Program-made: the position numbers and the translations under genes
In this document: positions 59,577 through 64,000 of the stretch, one piece after another
Layout of the letters: each line of letters opens with the position of its first letter
Numbering within the stretch: the stretch's first letter is position 1
The notes under the pieces: model-generated
What the model saw: only the letters and a program-made list of their open reading frames with translations
Told to the model about the DNA's origin: nothing
Databases searched by the model: none
Source of the DNA: Ruixingdingia sedimenti
Lineage (GTDB): Bacteria > Pseudomonadota > Alphaproteobacteria > Rhodobacterales > Rhodobacteraceae
Assembly: GCF_031432425.1 (NCBI RefSeq)
Contig: NZ_JAVKPH010000010.1
Coordinates: 1-64,000 of the forward strand
Length of the DNA stretch: 64,000 nt
Direction of reading: 5' to 3'

Positions 59577-61013
59577 CTATTCCGCCGCGACACGCGCGGG
59601 CTGCGCCAGATAGTCGAGGATCGCGCCCGCCGCCTCGCGCCCGTCGCGGATCGCCCAGACCACGAGGCTTGCCCCGCGCACGATGTCGCCGGCGGCATAG
59701 ACGCCCGGCAGGTTGGTGGCGTGGCTGCGGAAATCGGCCTTGATGGTACCCCACCGCGTCACGCCCAGATCGGCGGCATCCCATCGGGCGGGCAGGTCCT
59801 CGGGCTCGAACCCGAGCGCCATGACCACCAGTTCGGCGGGTTCGACGTAATCCGCGCCCTCGATCACCTCGGGCGACTGGCGGCCGGACGCGTCGGGCGC
59901 GCCAAGGCGCATGCGCTGGACGATGACGCCCTCGACCGCCGTGCTGCCGGTGAAACCCTTGGGCGCGGCCAGCCAGACGAAATCGACGCCCTCTTCCTCG
60001 GCGTTCTGCACCTCGCGCTGGCTGCCGGGCATGTTGGCGCGGTCGCGGCGGTAGAGGCATTTGACCGAGGTCGCCCCCTGCCGGATCGCCGTGCGCACGC
60101 AGTCCATCGCCGTGTCGCCGCCGCCGATCACCACCACGCGCTTGCCCGCGGCGTTGAGCGTGCCGTCCTCATAGGCCGGAACCTCGTCGCCGAAGCTCAG
60201 CCGGTTGGAGGCGGTGAGATAGTCGAGGGCCGGCACGATGCCGCCCGCGCCCGACCCCGGCGCCATCAGGTCGCGCGCGCGGTAGACGCCCGTCGCGATC
60301 AGCACCGCATCATGCTGGCCCCGGATCGCATCGAAGGAAATGTCGGTACCCACGTCGCAGTTCAGCACGAAGCCCACGCCGCCCTGTTCCAGCTGGTCGA
60401 TCCGCTGCATCACCACGGGCTTTTCCAGCTTGAACCCGGGGATGCCATAGGTCAGCAACCCGCCCGCCCGGTCGTGGCGGTCATAGACCGTGACCTGCAC
60501 CCCCGCCCGGCGCAGCGCATCCGCCGCCGCAAGGCCCCCCGGCCCGGCGCCGATGATGCCCACACTTTCTGCGCGTTCGGCCATGGGGCGGACGGGCTTG
60601 ACCCAGCCTTCCTCCCACGCGGTGTCGGTGATGTATTTCTCGATCGCGCCGATGGTCACGGTGCCGTGGCCCGACTGCTCGATCACGCAGTTGCCTTCGC
60701 ACAGCCGGTCCTGCGGGCAGATGCGGCCGCAGATCTCGGGGAAGGTGTTGGTGGATTGCGACAGCTCGTAGGCCTCTTGCAGGCGGCCCTCGGCGGTCAT
60801 GCGCAGCCAGTCGGGGATATTGTTGTGCAGCGGGCAATGCGACTGACAATAGGGCACGCCGCACTGGCTGCACCGGCTGGCCTGTTCGGCCGCCTTGGCA
60901 TCGGCGAATTCGCGGTAGATCTCGTGGAAATCATGTGCCCGCAGGTTGGCCGGGCGCTTTTCGGGCGTCTCCTTGCCGAGCGTGACGAACTTGAGCATCT
61001 TTTGCTGGGCCAT
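59577..61013 (-). CDS. gltD: Glutamate synthase (NADPH) small subunit
   Basis: GltD (478 residues) passes electrons from NADPH to GltB via FAD and two 4Fe-4S clusters. Cysteines: CSQCGVPYCQSHCPLHNN (about 42-60) and CGRICPQDRLCEGNC (about 94-108). FAD motif GAGPGGLAAADALRRAGVQV (about 154) and NADPH motif VVIGGGDTAMDCVRTA (about 290). The C-terminal GVYAAGDIVRGASLVVWAIRDGREAA closes the second nucleotide-binding domain. It is the first gene of the glt operon, preceded by an AT-rich palindrome cluster. Confidence 0.97.
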   Translation of the reverse strand: MAQQKMLKFVTLGKETPEKRPANLRAHDFHEIYREFADAKAAEQASRCSQCGVPYCQSHCPLHNNIPDWLRMTAEGRLQEAYELSQSTNTFPEICGRICPQDRLCEGNCVIEQSGHGTVTIGAIEKYITDTAWEEGWVKPVRPMAERAESVGIIGAGPGGLAAADALRRAGVQVTVYDRHDRAGGLLTYGIPGFKLEKPVVMQRIDQLEQGGVGFVLNCDVGTDISFDAIRGQHDAVLIATGVYRARDLMAPGSGAGGIVPALDYLTASNRLSFGDEVPAYEDGTLNAAGKRVVVIGGGDTAMDCVRTAIRQGATSVKCLYRRDRANMPGSQREVQNAEEEGVDFVWLAAPKGFTGSTAVEGVIVQRMRLGAPDASGRQSPEVIEGADYVEPAELVVMALGFEPEDLPARWDAADLGVTRWGTIKADFRSHATNLPGVYAAGDIVRGASLVVWAIRDGREAAGAILDYLAQPARVAAE

Positions 61014-61066
61014 GACCGATCTCCCTTGCGTCGCGCCGTGGTACAGCGGGCCGCAGGGGAATAAAA

Positions 61067-61147
61067 GTCAGTACGACTGACCTAAATTCAGCATTTCTGG
61101 CCTATGCTGAAATTTTTTGCATTCTAGACCCGGAAAACAGGTCAGTT
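61067..61147. promoter_or_regulatory. Dyad-rich regulatory region upstream of gltD
   Basis: In the 153-base gap between gltD and uppP, GTCAGT-ACG-ACTGAC (61067-61081) and TTCAGCAT-N9-ATGCTGAA (61087-61111) are perfect dyads, and ACTGACCT at 61076 recurs inverted as AGGTCAGT at 61139-61146. The stretch is far more AT-rich than the genes. Repeated GTCAG half-sites suggest binding of a dimeric regulator controlling glt, for example an Lrp- or GltC-type protein; none is encoded here. Confidence 0.5.
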
Positions 61148-61166
61148 CAGTTTACCTAACCCAGCG

Positions 61167-61970
61167 TCACCCCCACCACAAGGCCACCAGAGCCGCCCCG
61201 CCGACGATGATTCGCCACCAGCCGAAGGGCGCCACCCCGTGCCGCGCGATGAAGCCGAGCGCCCATCGCACCACCAGCACCGCGCTGACGAAGGCCATGA
61301 CGAAGCCGATGCCGATGTCCCACATCGCGCTGCCGTCCAGCACGTCGCGGTTCTTCCACAGGTCATAGGCAAAGGCGCCCGCCATCGTCGGCATGGACAG
61401 GAAAAAGGAAAACTCCGTCGCCGCGCGCGGGCCCACGCCCATGAACATCGCGCCGACGATGGTGGCGCCCGACCGCGACACCCCGGGGATCATCGCCAGA
61501 CATTGCACCAGCCCGATGCCGAAGGCCGTGCGCAGCGGCACCTGCGCCGCATCGCCATAGCGCGGCCAGGGGGCCAGACGGTCGGCCAGCAGCAGGATGA
61601 CACCCCCCAGCACCAGCATCACCGCGATCAGCACCGGGGTTTCGAACAGCACCCGCTTGATGAAGCCATGCGCCAGCACGCCGATCACCACCGCGGGCAG
61701 AAAGGCCAGCAGCACCGCGCCGATGAACCGCCGCGCGCCCGCGTCATGGGGGGCCGCCGCGAACAGCCGCGTCAGCCGCCCGGCATAGACGGTCAGCACC
61801 GCCAGCACCGCGCCAAGCTGGATCACCACCTCGAAGGTGCGGCCCGCGCTTTCGAACCCGAGGAAATGCCCCGCCAGCAGCAGATGCCCGGTGGAGGAGA
61901 CCGGCAGGAACTCCGTCAGCCCCTCGATCACGCCCAGAAGCGCCGCGACCAGCGTGTCCGAAGCCGGCAT
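61167..61970 (-). CDS. uppP: Undecaprenyl-diphosphatase
   Basis: BacA/UppP family membrane enzyme (267 residues) that recycles undecaprenyl pyrophosphate to the carrier lipid for peptidoglycan. The two signature loops are EGLTEFLPVSSTGHLLL (residues about 16-33) and CLAMIPGVSRSGATIVGAM (about 160-178). Eight hydrophobic helices are visible. Start 61970 lies 5 bases after the stop of the NDUFA9-like gene, so they are co-transcribed. Confidence 0.96.
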   Translation of the reverse strand: MPASDTLVAALLGVIEGLTEFLPVSSTGHLLLAGHFLGFESAGRTFEVVIQLGAVLAVLTVYAGRLTRLFAAAPHDAGARRFIGAVLLAFLPAVVIGVLAHGFIKRVLFETPVLIAVMLVLGGVILLLADRLAPWPRYGDAAQVPLRTAFGIGLVQCLAMIPGVSRSGATIVGAMFMGVGPRAATEFSFFLSMPTMAGAFAYDLWKNRDVLDGSAMWDIGIGFVMAFVSAVLVVRWALGFIARHGVAPFGWWRIIVGGAALVALWWG

Positions 61971-61975
61971 GCCCG

Positions 61976-62959
61976 TCAGCTGCGCAGGTTGCGGGCCGAA
62001 TCCATGATCGCCTTGAACTGTCCCGCCGGGCGGTAGGGCCACAGATATTCCGGCAGAACGGCGCCGAGCGGCGTCGGCGTGATGCCCAGATCGGCCAGCC
62101 CGCGCGCGTCCGGCGCCACCACATTGTCGCGGCCGAGGTTGCGCAGCTGGTCGCGCGTCAGCACGGTATTGGTGATCAGCCCCATCGTGATCCCCTGCAC
62201 CATGTCCAGCCCGAAGGCCGGGATCCATGCAAGGAAGGACGGCAGCGGCAGGATCGCCCGGCGGCGCTGGATCACCGCCAGCATCTGGCGCATCAGGTCG
62301 CGCAGCGTCGCGACCTCGGGCCCGCCGAGTTCGTAGACGCCGGGCGCCGCCGCGCCGGTGGCCCCGGCCACCGCCGCCTGCGCCACGTCATCGACATAGA
62401 CCGGCTGGAACCGCGTCCCCGCGCCCGCCAGCGGCAGCACCGGGCTGCGCGCGGCCATGGCGCCGAAACGGTTGAAGAACTTGTCCTCGATCCCGAAGAT
62501 GACCGAGGGGCGCAGGATCACCGCATCGGGACGGGCGGCCAGCACCGCGGCCTCGCCTTCCGCCTTGGTGCGGGAATAGGTGCTGTCGCTGTCCGCATCC
62601 GCGCCGAGGGCAGAGATATGCACCAGCCGCGCCACGCCCAGATCCGCCGCGATCCGCGCCACGCGGGCGGCGCCGTCCACATGCACGGCGTCGAAACGGT
62701 TGCGCCCGGCGGTGTTCAGGATGCCGACGCAGTTGACCACCGCATCCGCCCCCAGCATCGCCGCGCGCACGGAGGCGTCGTCGCGGATGTTGCACAGCAC
62801 GGGTTCCACCTGCCCCGGCGCGCCATAGGGGCGCACGAAGATCGCCTCGTTCGGGCGGCGGACGGCGACGCGCACCCGCCAGCCGGCCGCTGCCATGCGC
62901 CGCGCGATATAGCGCCCCACGAATCCCGAACCGCCGTAGATGGTGATGAGCTTCGCCAT
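61976..62959 (-). CDS. NDUFA9-like atypical SDR (complex I assembly/auxiliary type)
   Basis: NAD(P)-binding protein of 327 residues: ITIYGGSGFVGRYIARRMAAAGWRV (GxxGxxG), NCVGIL, HVDGAARVARIAADLGVARLVHISALGAD, YSRTKAEGEAAV and ILRPSVIFGIEDKFFNRF. This matches the group related to the 39-kDa NDUFA9 subunit of mitochondrial complex I, where the nucleotide is structural. In alphaproteobacteria the gene is found apart from nuo, and its role in complex I is inferred from homology. Downstream coupling with uppP is probably only positional. Confidence 0.9.
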   Translation of the reverse strand: MAKLITIYGGSGFVGRYIARRMAAAGWRVRVAVRRPNEAIFVRPYGAPGQVEPVLCNIRDDASVRAAMLGADAVVNCVGILNTAGRNRFDAVHVDGAARVARIAADLGVARLVHISALGADADSDSTYSRTKAEGEAAVLAARPDAVILRPSVIFGIEDKFFNRFGAMAARSPVLPLAGAGTRFQPVYVDDVAQAAVAGATGAAAPGVYELGGPEVATLRDLMRQMLAVIQRRRAILPLPSFLAWIPAFGLDMVQGITMGLITNTVLTRDQLRNLGRDNVVAPDARGLADLGITPTPLGAVLPEYLWPYRPAGQFKAIMDSARNLRS

Positions 62960-63049
62960 GCCCGAACCTCCGCCGCATTGCCGTATCGCTGTGCTGCCCG
63001 TTCCATAGCCTTGCCCCCGCCCTGCGACAAGCGCAATAGGCCGACCCCG

Positions 63050-63120
63050 CGGCGAAATCGCCGTAAACCTGCCACAACGCGGCGAAATCGGCGCGAATGC
63101 GCGGGCGCGGCGAATTTGCC
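63050..63120. repeat. Three phased GGCGAAAT-type repeats
   Basis: GGCGAAATCG occurs at 63051 and 63081, and GGCGAATTTGCC at 63109, each preceded by GC and partly palindromic. Spacing is 30 and 28 bases, close to three helical turns. They lie between the NDUFA9-like start and the tRNA-Leu promoter, in a 226-base gap with no gene. Confidence 0.5.
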
Positions 63121-63140
63121 GAAAGGCGCAACTTCACCCG

Positions 63141-63169
63141 TTGACAGCCCCCGCGCACCCCGATACATC
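63141..63169 (+). promoter_or_regulatory. tRNA-Leu promoter
   Basis: A consensus -35 TTGACA (63141-63146) and TACATC (63164-63169) are 17 bases apart, ending 16 bases before the mature tRNA. Confidence 0.75.
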
Positions 63170-63185
63170 ACGCCCCACGACACCG

Positions 63186-63270
63186 GCCCAGGTGGCGGAA
63201 TTGGTAGACGCGCTGGTTTCAGGTACCAGTGCTGCAAGGCGTGGAGGTTCGAGTCCTCTCCTGGGCACCA
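63186..63270 (+). tRNA. tRNA-Leu (anticodon CAG)
   Basis: The 85-base gene includes an encoded CCA end. The acceptor stem GCCCAGG pairs with CCTGGGC. The D-arm has the class II TGGTAGACGCGC pattern, the anticodon stem CTGGT/ACCAG encloses TTCAGGT (anticodon CAG), a long variable arm follows, and the T-arm is GGAGG-TTCGAGT-CCTCT. It reads CUG, the most used Leu codon in this genome. Confidence 0.96.
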
Positions 63271-63281
63271 AGTTTCGGCTG

Positions 63282-63325
63282 GAAGCCGCGCAACCCGTAA
63301 GGGATGCGCGGCTTCTGTCTTTTCG
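63282..63325 (+). terminator. Terminator after tRNA-Leu
   Basis: A perfect 11-base stem GAAGCCGCGCA/TGCGCGGCTTC (63282-63292, 63305-63315) is followed by TGTCTTTTC. Confidence 0.85.
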
Positions 63326-63357
63326 GGCCTCCGGTGGCTGCCCGCCCCCGGCGGGGG

Positions 63358-64000
63358 TCAGGCATCCGGGGTGACGTCGGCCTTTTCCATGCGCGCGGCC
63401 GCCACCGGTGGCGGGGGCGGCGGGGGCGGGGGCGGGGCGGTTCCGGCCACGGTCTCTGTCCCTTCGGGCAGGTCCACCGCCAGTTCGCGCTGCCATTCGC
63501 GCCAGATCGACACCAGGATCGCCATCAGCACCGGGCCCACGAACAGCCCCACGATCCCCATCGTCTTGACCCCGCCGATCAGCCCGAAGAACGTCGGCAG
63601 GAACGGCAGCCGCACCGGCCCGCCGACCAGCATCGGCCGGATGGTCTTGTCGACCACGAACAGTTCCACCGTGCCCCAGAGGAACAGCGCCACGCCTTCG
63701 AACGGACTGCCGCTGGCCACCAGATAGATCGACACCAGCGTGAACGACAAAGGCGCCCCCCCCGGGATCAGCGCCATGAACCCGGTGATGACCGCGAAGG
63801 TGACGGGCGAGGGCACGCCCGCCAGCCAGTAGGCGACGCCGAGGATGACCCCCTCGCCGATCGCGATCAGCGTCATGCCGGTGACGGTCGCGGAAATCGT
63901 CGTCGGCACGATGCGCGACAGCCGGTTCCACCGCCCGGGCAACAGCCGCGCGCCCACCCGGTCGATCTGGGCCACCAGCCGGTCGCCGTCGCGGTAGAAC
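63358..64000 (-). CDS. AI-2E/PerM-family permease, N-terminus outside window
   Basis: The last 214 residues of an AI-2E-family transporter; the frame is open to the window edge and begins FYRDGDRLVAQIDRV, the mid-protein RDG motif of the family. Five or so hydrophobic helices follow (TTISATVTGMTLIAIGEGVILGVAYW, FAVITGFMALIPGGAPLSF, GIVGLFVGPVLMAIL), then a tail with ten consecutive prolines and MEKADVTPDA. The ATG at 63975 is internal. Members export autoinducer-2 or act as Na+/H+ antiporters; the role here is unknown. The poly-Pro run would need EF-P for translation. Confidence 0.9.
   Translation of the reverse strand, partial: FYRDGDRLVAQIDRVGARLLPGRWNRLSRIVPTTISATVTGMTLIAIGEGVILGVAYWLAGVPSPVTFAVITGFMALIPGGAPLSFTLVSIYLVASGSPFEGVALFLWGTVELFVVDKTIRPMLVGGPVRLPFLPTFFGLIGGVKTMGIVGLFVGPVLMAILVSIWREWQRELAVDLPEGTETVAGTAPPPPPPPPPPVAAARMEKADVTPDA

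Noticed and set aside
54240..61064. A 2274-codon open frame on the plus strand, antisense to gltB, the secreted protein and gltD
   Set aside because: It spans three recognisable genes on the other strand, is rich in His, Arg, Gln and Pro as expected from reverse reading of GC-rich codons, and shows no domain.

Overview
The window is 64 kb of high-GC, tightly packed core chromosome from an alphaproteobacterium, almost certainly a member of the Rhodobacteraceae (Rhodobacter/Paracoccus relatives). The main evidence is a petABC cytochrome bc1 operon whose Rieske protein closely matches the Rhodobacter form from memory, the petP-petR regulator pair known from Rhodobacter, the HDAC-like/xseB/ispA/dxs cluster, a Hint-domain protein and strong third-position GC in every real gene. 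No prophage, plasmid or CRISPR array is visible. The only mobile-element trace is a probable IS5-type transposase tail at the extreme left edge.

Layout. 1-5.96 kb (minus strand): dapA, a DMT exporter, an S49 peptidase, an unlisted 59-residue zinc-ribbon membrane protein, an SDR and uvrC. 6.1-11.0 kb (plus): lytic transglycosylase, smpB, mercaptopyruvate sulfurtransferase, aminotransferase. 11.0-12.7 kb (minus): glnK-amtB. 13.0-16.7 kb: a class A penicillin-binding protein facing mlaA-mlaC. 16.9-23.5 kb (plus): a type I secretion ABC/HlyD pair, then the chain ridA, glycerophosphodiesterase, COG3146 acyltransferase, GST, phhB. 23.7-25.7 kb: gabT divergent from an XRE-cupin regulator. 26.0-28.7 kb: petABC. 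28.75-32.1 kb: thiBPQ under a TPP riboswitch. 32.3-36.5 kb: aroC, DMT exporter, HU protein, AMP nucleosidase. 36.8-40.8 kb: HDAC-like, xseB, ispA, dxs. 40.8-46.5 kb (minus): an SDR, then a five-gene catabolic operon with a divergent LysR gene. 47.6-49.8 kb: petR/petP and ilvE. 49.9-54.2 kb (minus): small protein, DUF1294, queG, GST, mtgA, Hint protein. 54.3-61.0 kb: gltB, a secreted unknown, gltD. 61.2-64.0 kb: uppP, an NDUFA9-like protein, tRNA-Leu(CAG) and a truncated AI-2E-family permease.

Themes. Nitrogen assimilation is unusually concentrated (amtB-glnK, gltBD, gabT, ilvE). Cell-envelope work is spread through the window (uppP, PBP1A-type protein, mtgA, lytic transglycosylase, mlaA/mlaC, dapA). 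The bc1 complex and its PetR/PetP regulators lie about 19 kb apart.

The most interesting system is the operon at 41657-46462: an APH-fold kinase, a DUF6285-like small protein, an ACAD10/11-like acyl-CoA dehydrogenase, an unplaced 346-residue protein and a zinc-free MDR oxidoreductase. The first three match in order and type the lvaABC core of levulinate / 4-hydroxyacyl-CoA catabolism, but the remaining lva genes are missing and the rest of the operon is new. It is controlled from a region carrying two ATTG/CAAT palindromes beside a LysR gene. A second notable feature is a modular intergenic inverted-repeat family present four times, with constant GC-rich outer arms and exchangeable inner palindromes.
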